Below, piece after piece: positions 1 through 7,590 of a stretch of DNA of 64,000 nt (its first letter is position 1; each line of letters starts with the position of its first letter). The position numbers were made by a program, and so were the translations under genes. The notes beneath the pieces are model-generated. The model saw only the letters and a list, made by a program, of their open reading frames with translations, searched no databases and was not told the DNA's origin. The DNA lies in contig NZ_SGXM01000001.1 of assembly GCF_004217045.1 (NCBI RefSeq), forward strand, positions 1,054,001 to 1,118,000, given 5' to 3'. This DNA is from Cupriavidus agavae. GTDB taxonomy: Bacteria; Pseudomonadota; Gammaproteobacteria; Burkholderiales; Burkholderiaceae.

Positions 1-2
1 CT

Positions 3-1259
3 GACAGCTACATGACCGACTTCGAGGATTCGAACACCCCGAACTGGCACAACCAGATGCAGGGCCAGGTCAACCTGAAGGCCGCCGTGCGCCGCACGCT
101 GACGCTGGACAGCAACGGCAAGCAGTACAAGCTCAACGACAAGATCGCCACGCTGCAGGTGCGTCCGCGCGGCTGGCACCTGGAAGAGAAGCACGTCACG
201 ATCGACGGCAAGCGTATTTCGGGCGGCATCTTCGACTTCGCGCTGTTCCTGTTCCACAACGCCCGCGAACAGATCGCACGCGGCGCCGGCCCGTTCTTCT
301 ACCTGCCGAAGCTGGAAAGCCACCTGGAAGCCCGCCTCTGGAACGACATCTTCGTGATGGCGCAGAACGAAGTGGGCCTGCCGCAGGGCACGGTCAAGGC
401 CACGGTGCTGATCGAGACGATCCTGGCCGCGTTCGAAATGGAAGAAATCCTGTACGAACTGCGCGACCACAGCGCCGGCCTGAACGCGGGCCGCTGGGAC
501 TACATCTTCTCGTGCATCAAGAAGTTCAAGGTGGACAAGAACTTCTGCCTGGCCGACCGCGCCAAGGTGACGATGACCGCGCCGTTCATGCGCTCGTACG
601 CACTGCTGCTGCTGAAGACCTGCCACAAGCGCGGCGCACCGGCCATCGGCGGCATGAGCGCCCTGATCCCGATCAAGAACGATCCGGAGAAGAACGCCAT
701 CGCCATGGAAGGCATCATCAGCGACAAGCGCCGCGATGCCACGGACGGCTACGACGGCGGCTGGGTGGCCCACCCGGGCCTGGTGGCCCCGGCCATGAAG
801 GAGTTCGTGGACGTGCTGGGCGACAAGCCCAACCAGTTCGGCAAACAGCGCATGGACGTGGAAGTGAAGGCCGCCGACCTGCTTGACTTCAAGCCCGAAA
901 CGCCGATCACCGAGCACGGCCTGCGCATGAACATCAACGTGGGCATCCACTACCTGGGCGCCTGGCTGGCCGGCAACGGCTGCGTGCCGATCCACAACCT
1001 GATGGAAGACGCCGCCACCGCCGAAATCTCGCGCTCGCAGGTCTGGCAGTGGATCCGCTCGCCGAAGGGCAAGCTGGAAGACGGCCGCAAGGTCACCGCC
1101 GAACTGGTGCGCGCGCTGATTCCGGAAGAACTGGCCAAGGTCAAGGAAGTGGCCGGCACGGGCCCCACCTACGACCGCGCCGCCCAGATCTTCGAGCAGA
1201 TGTCGACGTCGGAAGATTTCGCCGAGTTCCTGACGCTGCCGCTGTACGAGGAAGTCTGA
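3..1259 (+). CDS. aceB: Malate synthase A, C-terminal part (truncated by window edge)
   Basis: Condenses glyoxylate with acetyl-CoA to malate in the glyoxylate shunt, in the cytoplasm. The frame is open to the left edge (first complete codon at base 3), and about 418 codons remain of the roughly 530 usual for the A isoform, so the N-terminal fifth lies outside. The in-frame ATG at base 12 is internal, since the DSYMTDFEDSNTP context is conserved family sequence. The malate synthase signature RDHSAGLNAGRWDYIF is at 466-513, and the late motif LMEDAATAEISRSQ carries the probable catalytic Asp. The gene ends in TGA and is followed at once by a strong terminator, so it is the last gene of its transcript. 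Confidence 0.97.
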   Translation, partial: DSYMTDFEDSNTPNWHNQMQGQVNLKAAVRRTLTLDSNGKQYKLNDKIATLQVRPRGWHLEEKHVTIDGKRISGGIFDFALFLFHNAREQIARGAGPFFYLPKLESHLEARLWNDIFVMAQNEVGLPQGTVKATVLIETILAAFEMEEILYELRDHSAGLNAGRWDYIFSCIKKFKVDKNFCLADRAKVTMTAPFMRSYALLLLKTCHKRGAPAIGGMSALIPIKNDPEKNAIAMEGIISDKRRDATDGYDGGWVAHPGLVAPAMKEFVDVLGDKPNQFGKQRMDVEVKAADLLDFKPETPITEHGLRMNINVGIHYLGAWLAGNGCVPIHNLMEDAATAEISRSQVWQWIRSPKGKLEDGRKVTAELVRALIPEELAKVKEVAGTGPTYDRAAQIFEQMSTSEDFAEFLTLPLYEEV

Positions 1260-1285
1260 ATGTAGTTTGGCAGGTCGGTTGTTTG

Positions 1286-1319
1286 AAAAACCCCCACGGT
1301 GTGAGCCGTGGGGGTTTTT
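1286..1319 (+). terminator. Rho-independent terminator after aceB
   Basis: Perfect inverted repeat with 14-nt arms (AAAAACCCCCACGG at 1286-1299 and its complement at 1306-1319) around a 6-nt loop, ending in a T5 run. It lies 27 nt past the aceB stop. The A and T flanks make it usable in both directions, but no gene on the minus strand ends here. Confidence 0.93.
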
Positions 1320-1400
1320 GTATCCGCACTGCGCTGCCGCGTCAGGACCCTCACGACGGCTGCAGAAGCCCCATAATACGGAAAACTACGATCTGGGAGA

Positions 1401-1877
1401 GTGAAGTTGCGTTTCGAGCACCTGGTTGAGATCAATGACCCCAACAACCCGCAGTTGGAGCCGCTGACGGCCGACCAGCTCTGGCAGGGGCTGGTGTTGC
1501 GGGCCGAGTCGCCTGAATTGTTCGTGCTGGGGCTGGATCGTGCGGAGATTGTCGATCGGGGCGATGGCTGGCTGGAACGCGTGCTGCATTTCGGGCAGGC
1601 CAGTATCCGCGATCATGTGACGCTTGAGGCGCGCAGGATGGTGCGGTATGAAACCGAGCCTACGGCCGAGCATGCCGGCGGCTCGCTCTCGATGATCATC
1701 GAGACGCCCACGCCGCTGGCGCTGCTGGTGCGCTTCATCTACGAGACCACCATGCCGAACGTCGACCCGTCGGGCGACGACCGCTATGCCGAGATCGTGA
1801 AATCCGCCTATCACGAGGCCGATCTCGATACCGTGCGCAAGATCCGCGAGATTGCCGCCACGGGACGGCTCGGGTGA
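1401..1877 (+). CDS. DUF1857 family protein (SRPBCC/AtaL-like fold)
   Basis: Protein of 158 residues resembling the DUF1857 family, small alpha/beta proteins of the START/SRPBCC helix-grip type with an internal ligand cavity; AtaL is the structurally known member. No catalytic motif can be named and the ligand is unknown. The start is a GTG at 1401 with GGGAGA just upstream. Its stop overlaps the GTG start of the MFS gene by four bases (GTGA at 1874-1877), so the two are probably translationally coupled. That pairing suggests a role linked to the transported compound, but this is inference from position only. Confidence 0.75.
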   Translation: MKLRFEHLVEINDPNNPQLEPLTADQLWQGLVLRAESPELFVLGLDRAEIVDRGDGWLERVLHFGQASIRDHVTLEARRMVRYETEPTAEHAGGSLSMIIETPTPLALLVRFIYETTMPNVDPSGDDRYAEIVKSAYHEADLDTVRKIREIAATGRLG

Positions 1878-3355
1878 GCGTCCAGGAGCCGCCGCGCGGC
1901 GGCCCCACCCGCGCGGCGTTGCGCGAGCGCCATGGCGAGCGGCTGCGCTGGCTGATCCTGATGACGTTGATGCTTGGCACGATGTCTTCCATCGTGTCGT
2001 CGACCATCGTCAACGTCGCCATCCCTGACCTGAGCCGCCATTTCACGCTGGGGCAGGAGCGTGCCCAGTGGGTGGCCGCCAGCTTCATGATTGCCATGAC
2101 GCTGTCGATGCTGCTGACGCCGTGGCTGCTGAACCGCTACGGGCTGCGCCGCACGTTCATCGGCACGCTGGTGCTGCTGGGGGCGGGCGGCCTGATCGGC
2201 GGGTTCTCTCCCACGTTCGGCGTGATGCTGGCCATGCGCGTGGCCGAGGGGATTGCCGCCGGGATCATGCAGCCGCTGCCCAACATCTTCATCCTGCGCT
2301 TCTTCGAGGAGCGCGAGCAGGGCAAGGCGTTGTCGCTGTTCGGCTTCGGCGTGGTGCTGGCGCCGGCCATCGGGCCGAGCCTGGGCGGCTTTCTGGTCGA
2401 GTTGTTCGGCTGGCGCTCGATCTTCTTCGTGGTGGTGCCGCTGACGGTGGCCGGCTGGTTCATGGCGCGGCGCTACATGGCCGTGGATTCCGCGATGATC
2501 GGCGAGCGCAAGCCGCTGGACTGGCGCGGGCTCGCGCTGGTGGGCGTGGCGACGGTCAGCCTGCTCAACGGGGTAGTGGAGTTGCGCGGCAACCTGGTGT
2601 CGGGGCTGGCGCTGGCCGGTTTTGGCGTGGCAATGCTGGTGGGCTTCGTGGCCTGGCAGTTGCGCGCGCCCGATCCGCTGATGAACATGCGGCTGTACAG
2701 CTATCGCCAGTTCTCGGCGGGGGCCGTGGTGGCGTTCATCTACGGGGCGGGGCTGTTTGGCTCCACCTACCTGCTGCCGGTCTATATGCAGACCGCGCTG
2801 GCCTATACGCCGTCGGCGGCGGGGCTGGTGCTGATGCCTGCGGGCATCGCGCTGGCGGTGACGATTGCCGTGGCGGGCCGGTTGACCAACCGCATCCTGC
2901 CGCACCGGCAGGTGTCGTTCGGGCTGGCGCTGCTGGCCGGATCGTTCCTGCTGATGGCCACCGGCTCGCTGGCCACGCCTTACGTGCTGCTGGTGCTGTA
3001 CGCGATCATCGGCCGGATCGGGCTGGGCTGCATCCTGCCGTCGCTGACCATTGGATCGATGCGCGGCGTGGATTTCTCGCTGATCGCGCAGGGGTCGAGC
3101 TGCATCAACTTCGTGCGGCAACTCGGCGGCGCCATCGGCGTGAGCCTGGCCGGGGTAGGGCTGCAATGGCGCCTTGGCCATCACGGCGCAGACCTGACCA
3201 CCGGCGGCGGAGCGGCCGCCGAAGCGGCGCGCATCCATGCGTTCGACGAAACCTTCCTGGCGGTAGGCGTCGTCATTGCCACGGCCATCCTGGCCGCCTG
3301 GCGCATCCGGCCACGGCCCGCGCCGGGGGTGGGCAGCGCCAATCCTCCTGCTTAA
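1874..3355 (+). CDS. MFS transporter, DHA2 (EmrB/QacA) family drug:H+ antiporter
   Basis: Inner-membrane protein of 493 residues, the length typical of 14-helix DHA2 pumps. It shows the antiporter motif C as APAIGPSLGG near residue 160 and a conserved RYGLRRT loop after the second helix (motif A region). Substrate cannot be read from sequence; relatives export drugs, dyes and organic acids. Starts at GTG 1874 inside the end of the DUF1857 gene, forming a two-gene unit. Its TAA stop at 3353-3355 overlaps the opposing stop of the acyl-CoA-binding protein gene. No MFP (EmrA-like) partner is nearby. Confidence 0.9.
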   Translation: MSVQEPPRGGPTRAALRERHGERLRWLILMTLMLGTMSSIVSSTIVNVAIPDLSRHFTLGQERAQWVAASFMIAMTLSMLLTPWLLNRYGLRRTFIGTLVLLGAGGLIGGFSPTFGVMLAMRVAEGIAAGIMQPLPNIFILRFFEEREQGKALSLFGFGVVLAPAIGPSLGGFLVELFGWRSIFFVVVPLTVAGWFMARRYMAVDSAMIGERKPLDWRGLALVGVATVSLLNGVVELRGNLVSGLALAGFGVAMLVGFVAWQLRAPDPLMNMRLYSYRQFSAGAVVAFIYGAGLFGSTYLLPVYMQTALAYTPSAAGLVLMPAGIALAVTIAVAGRLTNRILPHRQVSFGLALLAGSFLLMATGSLATPYVLLVLYAIIGRIGLGCILPSLTIGSMRGVDFSLIAQGSSCINFVRQLGGAIGVSLAGVGLQWRLGHHGADLTTGGGAAAEAARIHAFDETFLAVGVVIATAILAAWRIRPRPAPGVGSANPPA

Positions 3356-3621
3356 CTCTCCCTGCCAGCCAGCAGATCGGCCACCAGCTCCACGTACTTG
3401 AGCTTGGCGTCGTCCTGGCTGGTGCCCTTCAGCGTTTCCCACGCTTCGAACTTGTAGCGGCCGACGAAATCGGTCATGCCCGGCTTGTCGCCGTGCGCAT
3501 CGCCTTCGGCACCTTGTTTGTACAGCGCGTACAGGCGCAGCAGCGTCATGTTGTTGGGACGCTCGGACAGGGTCTTGACGTCGAGTTGGGCCTGGTCGAA
3601 ACGGGCTTGCAGATCGCTCAT
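3352..3621 (-). CDS. Acyl-CoA-binding protein (ACBP)
   Basis: Small cytosolic four-helix protein of 89 residues that binds long-chain acyl-CoA esters and buffers their pool. The family pattern is clear: RPNNMTLLRLYALYKQG followed by KFEAWETLKG, which supply the Tyr and Lys residues contacting the CoA phosphates. The length matches ACBPs (86-90 residues). It converges on the MFS gene, and the two stop codons share the TTAA at 3352-3355, so there is no room for a terminator between them. ACBP genes occur in Burkholderiaceae although the family is best known from eukaryotes. Confidence 0.93.
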   Translation of the reverse strand: MSDLQARFDQAQLDVKTLSERPNNMTLLRLYALYKQGAEGDAHGDKPGMTDFVGRYKFEAWETLKGTSQDDAKLKYVELVADLLAGRES

Positions 3622-3809
3622 GGGGTCTCCGGTGGAATCGGGATGGGTGAGATGGATGGCCGATGATATCGCCTCGTGCCGGCTGTTTCAGACAGGAAAA
3701 TCAGAGGGAGGCTTCGGTTTTGTCGTCAGGTGGGCCACCGTGCGGGCGACTGCGTCGAATCCATCCTTGTTCCATTCAGATTTCATTCGCTTAGCGCGAC
3801 GATCGGCCG

Positions 3810-3827
3810 GTCGGAAATGGTTCCGAC
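3810..3827. promoter_or_regulatory. Inverted repeat upstream of paralog 1
   Basis: GTCGGAA-ATGG-TTCCGAC, a perfect 7-bp inverted repeat with a 4-nt centre. It ends 24 nt before the preferred start codon at 3852. The same element stands before the two other paralogs at 4756-4771 and 5843-5858. It could be an operator or an mRNA hairpin. Confidence 0.6.
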
Positions 3828-3851
3828 ATTGGATCGGCAATGGAGCCAGAA

Positions 3852-4718
3852 ATGGAACAGCCAACTACGTATTGTCCGCCTCAAGAACCGTGCCCTCCTG
3901 ACGCGCCGGGCGGCCCTCTGGGCTTGTCGTCAGGACGGCACTTCACCATCACGATGCGCGGCTACGGCGACACGCCATTCCTGGTCGTGACGATCGACCT
4001 GGACCTGAAACGGATCAAGTTCGAGTCCAGCGCTGTACTGGTGCACAGTAATTTCACGACGACTTATGCTTATGTCAGTTTCAAGAATGCTGAAGGCGTC
4101 GAAGTTTATTCGCACGATTTCATTGGCAATCAGCGGGTTTCTCCTTCCATCTACACATTTACTCTTTCTGAATCGGGTGGCGAACAGCTGTATTTTTATC
4201 ATGCCGAGCACAATTCGCGGTGTGTTGTGAAAAATGAGACAACCGGAGCTGTACTGACGGCATCACGGTTTTCACAGGTTGTTGTAAAGCCTGATGGCAT
4301 TGATATTTCTGCTGCGTCGAACCGCCTGGGTTCGGTCCCGACATTTGCGGGCAACCGGTTCAGGATCATCGTTCGTAATTTTGATGATTACGCCGATGTA
4401 ATGTATTTCAATATTGACCTGGTTACTGCGAAAATTACCACCGAGGTCTTTCCGGTGTTCCCCAACGTGGATGAACCTCCCGTCGCTTTCAGTTACCTTT
4501 TGATGGATAAGCACGGTCAATACGTAAATGGGGCAAGTCTTCTTTCCAATCGTACGCCCGTGCCCTACGCACATGACTGGTCTTTGGAGGAAGGCTGGAC
4601 GCTGCAACTTAACGTAATGGCCGTACGGCTATTTATCCTCAATCTCGAAACGAATGTTCTGTCGCGTATCGGCACGATTACGCTGAAGTCCGTACCTCGC
4701 GGCCTGTTGCAGGTCTGA
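3852..4718 (+). CDS. Tandem paralog 1: protein with two putative carbohydrate-binding-like modules
   Basis: Unassigned protein of 288 residues, first of three tandem paralogs. After a Cys/Pro-rich N-terminus come two related beta-rich halves (about residues 30-150 and 165-288). The first half has RGYGDTPFLVVTIDL, YAYVSF, YSHDFIGN and HAEHNSRCVVKN, a pattern that to my eye resembles the putative mucin/carbohydrate-binding module (PF03272) of enhancin and M60 peptidases; the second is a weaker copy ending in a conserved VPRGLLQV tail. No signal peptide, membrane segment or peptidase motif is seen. I prefer ATG 3852 over ATG 3840 because GGAG at 3842-3845 is a well-spaced ribosome site. The middle of the gene is visibly more A+T-rich than its neighbours. 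Confidence 0.7.
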   Translation: MEQPTTYCPPQEPCPPDAPGGPLGLSSGRHFTITMRGYGDTPFLVVTIDLDLKRIKFESSAVLVHSNFTTTYAYVSFKNAEGVEVYSHDFIGNQRVSPSIYTFTLSESGGEQLYFYHAEHNSRCVVKNETTGAVLTASRFSQVVVKPDGIDISAASNRLGSVPTFAGNRFRIIVRNFDDYADVMYFNIDLVTAKITTEVFPVFPNVDEPPVAFSYLLMDKHGQYVNGASLLSNRTPVPYAHDWSLEEGWTLQLNVMAVRLFILNLETNVLSRIGTITLKSVPRGLLQV

Positions 4719-4755
4719 CCACATTTTTTATTTGCCACGTTGCATATGAACCTGA

Positions 4756-4771
4756 TCGGAAACTGTTCCGA
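4756..4771. promoter_or_regulatory. Inverted repeat upstream of paralog 2
   Basis: TCGGAA-ACTG-TTCCGA, perfect 6-bp arms around 4 nt, ending 24 nt before the preferred start at 4796. The arms match the element before paralog 1, while the centre differs, as expected for a protein-binding site or a hairpin loop. Confidence 0.6.
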
Positions 4772-4795
4772 CAGTGAAAGTTAATGGAGCAGGAA

Positions 4796-5668
4796 ATGGA
4801 ACATTCTGCAATGCATCAGCCCGCTAAAGTACCGTGCCCCTGCAATGGCCCGGGCCGGCCGCTTGGCCTGTCAACAGGACGGCGCTTCACCGTAACGATG
4901 CGAGGGTATGGAGAGACGCCGTTTCTGGTGGTGACGATCGATCTGAATCTGAAGCGGATCGAGTTCGAAACCAGTGCGGTGTTCGTGCACGACAATTTCC
5001 CGGATACCTACGCGTATGTCAGCTTCAAGACGGCAGATGGCATCGAATTGTATTCCTACGATTTCATCGGTACCCAGGAGGTTGCTGTCACCAACTATGT
5101 CTTCCCGCTTTCCGAATCGGGCGGCGATGTTCTGTATTTCCATCATGCGGAACACAATACGCGCTGCGTCGTCAAGAATGAGACGACCGGCACGGCACTG
5201 ACGGCGTCACGGAACACGCAGATTACGGTTGGCACGGAGGGTATCGATGTCGCGCCTTCCATGGGGAGGCTGGGAACCGTACCCACGTTTTCAGGGAATA
5301 AATTCCGGCTTTTCGTGAATGAATGCTGGGATATGGACACGTATGTGGATTTCGACATGGATCTGGTGTCTGGCACGATCATTATCCGGACCTTTGCAGT
5401 GCTTCCATGTAGTGCCTCGCTCGGGGTCGTCGCGCTGTCCTACCACTTGAGAGACAAGAATGGTCAGCTCGTGGCGCAGGCATCAATCAAGAACCATACA
5501 ACGTCGCCAGCATCGTCCGTTCAGCATGCCTTCTCCGAAGGTTCGACGCTGGAAGTTACGTTGTCCACAGGATTTCCTTATCTACTCAATATCGACACTG
5601 ATGCGATCTCACGCCTCAGCACCCACTTTACGCTGAAAGCTGTGCCGCGAGGTTTGCTTCAGGTCTGA
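4796..5668 (+). CDS. Tandem paralog 2: protein with two putative carbohydrate-binding-like modules
   Basis: Second paralog, 290 residues, with the same two-module layout and no signal peptide. Its N-terminal part (PCPCNGPGRPLGLSTGRRFTV) and first module are almost identical to paralog 3, including a 299-bp stretch (4929-5227) without a single difference, whereas the C-terminal module has diverged. Conserved words are RGYGETPFLVVTIDL, YAYVSF, SYDFIGT, HHAEHNTRC and the tail VPRGLLQV. The start is placed at ATG 4796, with GGAG at 4786-4789 as ribosome site; an in-frame ATG lies at 4784. Function unknown; binding of a glycan or other surface ligand is an inference from fold resemblance. Confidence 0.7.
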   Translation: MEHSAMHQPAKVPCPCNGPGRPLGLSTGRRFTVTMRGYGETPFLVVTIDLNLKRIEFETSAVFVHDNFPDTYAYVSFKTADGIELYSYDFIGTQEVAVTNYVFPLSESGGDVLYFHHAEHNTRCVVKNETTGTALTASRNTQITVGTEGIDVAPSMGRLGTVPTFSGNKFRLFVNECWDMDTYVDFDMDLVSGTIIIRTFAVLPCSASLGVVALSYHLRDKNGQLVAQASIKNHTTSPASSVQHAFSEGSTLEVTLSTGFPYLLNIDTDAISRLSTHFTLKAVPRGLLQV

Positions 5669-5725
5669 GAGCAGAATTCCGACGCCTGAAGTGCGCGCGA
5701 ACGTAAGCGTCTTCCCCCCTCTCCC

Positions 5726-5747
5726 GCACGCCGCCCTGGCGGCGTGC
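5726..5747. repeat. GC-rich hairpin between paralogs 2 and 3
   Basis: GCACGCCGCC-CT-GGCGGCGTGC, ten perfectly paired bases, extended by one C-G pair on each side. It lies 58 nt after the stop of paralog 2 and follows CCCCCCTCTCCC, the left half of the dispersed palindrome seen elsewhere in the window. No T tract follows, so it is more likely a 3' stabiliser or repeat remnant than a terminator. Confidence 0.55.
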
Positions 5748-5842
5748 GCGTGCTGGTTTATCGGCTCGAATCCATGCCAGGCCATAACGAATCCATGATT
5801 TTCCATTTTATTTTTCTTTCGGGAGATCGGATTATGAGTTGG

Positions 5843-5858
5843 TCGGAAACGGTTCCGG
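5843..5858. promoter_or_regulatory. Inverted repeat upstream of paralog 3
   Basis: TCGGAA-ACGG-TTCCGG, the third copy of the element, with one mismatch in the last position. It ends 24 nt before the preferred start at 5883. Retention before a gene preceded by over 200 bp of different spacer argues that the element is functional. Confidence 0.55.
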
Positions 5859-5882
5859 CAGTGAAAGAACATGGAGCGAGAA

Positions 5883-6755
5883 ATGGAACAGACTGCAACG
5901 CATCATCCAGCTAAAGTACCGTGCCCCTGCAATGGCCCGGGCCGGCCCCTTGGCCTGTCAACCGGCCGGCGCTTTACCGTGACGATGCGAGGGTTTGGAG
6001 AGACGCCGTTTCTGCTGGTGACGATCGATCTGAATCTGAAGCGGATCGAGTTCGAAACCAGTGCGGTGTTCGTGCACGACAATTTCCCGGATACCTACGC
6101 GTATGTCAGCTTCAAGACGGCAGATGGCATCGAATTGTATTCCTACGATTTCATCGGTACCCAGGAGGTTGCTGTCACCAACTATGTCTTCCCGCTTTCC
6201 GAATCGGGCGGCGATGTTCTGTATTTCCATCATGCGGAACACAATACGCGCTGCGTCGTCAAGAATGAGACGACCGGCACGGCACTGACGGCGTCACGGA
6301 ACACGCAGATTACGATCGGCACGGACGGTATCGATGTTGCGCCTGCCATGGGGCGGTTGGGCTCGGTGCCCACGTTTTCAGGCAATGAGTTTCGGGTGTT
6401 TGTAGAAAATTGTTGGAGGTATGACGATGTCATGCATTTCGATATCAATTTGATCACGGGCACCATCATCGTCCGGACCCTTGCTGGCATGCCGTGTGAA
6501 CAGAATGCGAATATCATCGCTTATTACTATGAGGTTCGGGACAAGAACGGCCACGAGGTTCTGACCGGTAGTGCCCGGCCAAATACCTCGCAGGTGCCAG
6601 GTTCGGTCCAACTTCCCTTTCCAGAGGGCAGCACGCTGTATATGGATGGAACCACCGTGTTCCCCAACCTTCTGAACCTCGACTCGGACGTCGTCTCCCG
6701 TCTCAGCCAGAAATTCACGTTGAAGGCGGTTCCGCGCGGCCTGCTTCTGGTCTGA
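5883..6755 (+). CDS. Tandem paralog 3: protein with two putative carbohydrate-binding-like modules
   Basis: Third paralog, 290 residues. The first module matches paralog 2 exactly at DNA level over 6016-6314, and the second module (about residues 165-290) is divergent, with RDKNGHEVLTG in place of RDKNGQLVAQA. The conserved C-terminal VPRGLLLV is kept. ATG 5883 is preferred, with GGAG at 5873-5876; an in-frame ATG at 5871 also exists. A 202-bp gap with a hairpin separates it from paralog 2, so it may be transcribed separately from its own inverted-repeat region. Function unknown. Confidence 0.7.
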   Translation: MEQTATHHPAKVPCPCNGPGRPLGLSTGRRFTVTMRGFGETPFLLVTIDLNLKRIEFETSAVFVHDNFPDTYAYVSFKTADGIELYSYDFIGTQEVAVTNYVFPLSESGGDVLYFHHAEHNTRCVVKNETTGTALTASRNTQITIGTDGIDVAPAMGRLGSVPTFSGNEFRVFVENCWRYDDVMHFDINLITGTIIVRTLAGMPCEQNANIIAYYYEVRDKNGHEVLTGSARPNTSQVPGSVQLPFPEGSTLYMDGTTVFPNLLNLDSDVVSRLSQKFTLKAVPRGLLLV

Positions 6756-6810
6756 CCGCGCGATCCTGTCGCGGAAGTTCCAGGAACCTCGTCGATGTTG
6801 CTTTCCCCCC

Positions 6811-6830
6811 GCAGCGATTACAATCGCTGC
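6811..6830 (+). promoter_or_regulatory. Palindrome with embedded -10 box directly before tsaB
   Basis: GCAGCGATT-AC-AATCGCTGC is a perfect 9-bp inverted repeat ending one base before the tsaB ATG at 6832. It contains TACAAT (6819-6824), a good -10 hexamer. A start of transcription at the usual distance would fall at about 6831, giving a leaderless or nearly leaderless mRNA, consistent with the lack of a ribosome-binding site. Confidence 0.5.
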
Positions 6831-6831
6831 C

Positions 6832-7590
6832 ATGTCCTGGATCCTAGCTGTCGAGACCTCCACAGAGTGGTGTTCTGTCGCACTCGGACGCGTTGCCGCT
6901 GACGGCGCGTTCGAGTGTTGTTCCCGCCATGAGCACACCGGCGCGCGTTCGTCGTCCCGCGTGCTGCCGGCTGTTGGCGAAGTGCTGGCCGAGGCCGGTA
7001 TCAGGCTGGCCGACTGTGCCGCCGTGGCGTTCGGTGCCGGGCCCGGTTCGTTTACCGGTTTGCGCACGGCGTGCGGCGTGGCGCAGGGGTTGGCCTTCGG
7101 CGCCGAGCTCCCCGTCATTCCCGTCAATGTCCTGATGGCCTGCGCGGAAAGTGCGCGAAACGCCATACCGCTGCCCGCTGATGCCTCAGTGCTGGTGGCG
7201 CTCGATGCCCGCATGGACGAAGCGTATTCGGCCTGCTTCCGGTGGCAGGACGAGGAATGGCGCGAGACCGGCGCGACGCGCGTCGGGGCGCCGGACGCGG
7301 TGGTGCGGCCCGAAGGCGAATTCTGGCTGGCCGGCAACGGCGCGGTGGTGTTTGGCGAGCGGCTGGCCGTGGCCGCGCAGGCCAGTCGGGTGCTGCCGGA
7401 CGCCATGCCCGATGCCCGCGCGATGGTTGCCATCGGCCTGCGGGCGCTGGCGCGGGGCGAGACGATCGATGCTGCTGACGCCATGCCCATCTACGTGCGC
7501 GACAAGGTCGCGCAGACCATTGCCGAGCGGGAAGCGGTGGCGGCCGAGAAACTGAAGGCGGCTCAGACCGCCCAGGGAGCCACACCATGA
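6832..7590 (+). CDS. tsaB: tRNA threonylcarbamoyladenosine biosynthesis protein TsaB
   Basis: Partner of TsaD (with TsaE and TsaC) in making t6A37 on ANN-decoding tRNAs; TsaB is the inactive ASKHA-fold paralog that scaffolds TsaD. The protein is 252 residues, with ILAVETSTEWCSVAL at the N-terminus and the typical GPGSFTGLRTACGVAQGLA segment near residues 70-90. The length is slightly above the E. coli 231 because of an Ala/Glu-rich tail. It leads a tightly packed unit with rimI (4-bp overlap), a uracil-DNA glycosylase gene and a DUF1853 gene. tsaB-rimI adjacency is common in proteobacteria. Confidence 0.95.
   Translation: MSWILAVETSTEWCSVALGRVAADGAFECCSRHEHTGARSSSRVLPAVGEVLAEAGIRLADCAAVAFGAGPGSFTGLRTACGVAQGLAFGAELPVIPVNVLMACAESARNAIPLPADASVLVALDARMDEAYSACFRWQDEEWRETGATRVGAPDAVVRPEGEFWLAGNGAVVFGERLAVAAQASRVLPDAMPDARAMVAIGLRALARGETIDAADAMPIYVRDKVAQTIAEREAVAAEKLKAAQTAQGATP

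Noticed and set aside
3840..6755. Three paralogs as secreted proteins
   Set aside because: Their N-termini are Cys/Pro/Gly-rich without a hydrophobic core, so no Sec or Tat signal can be claimed.
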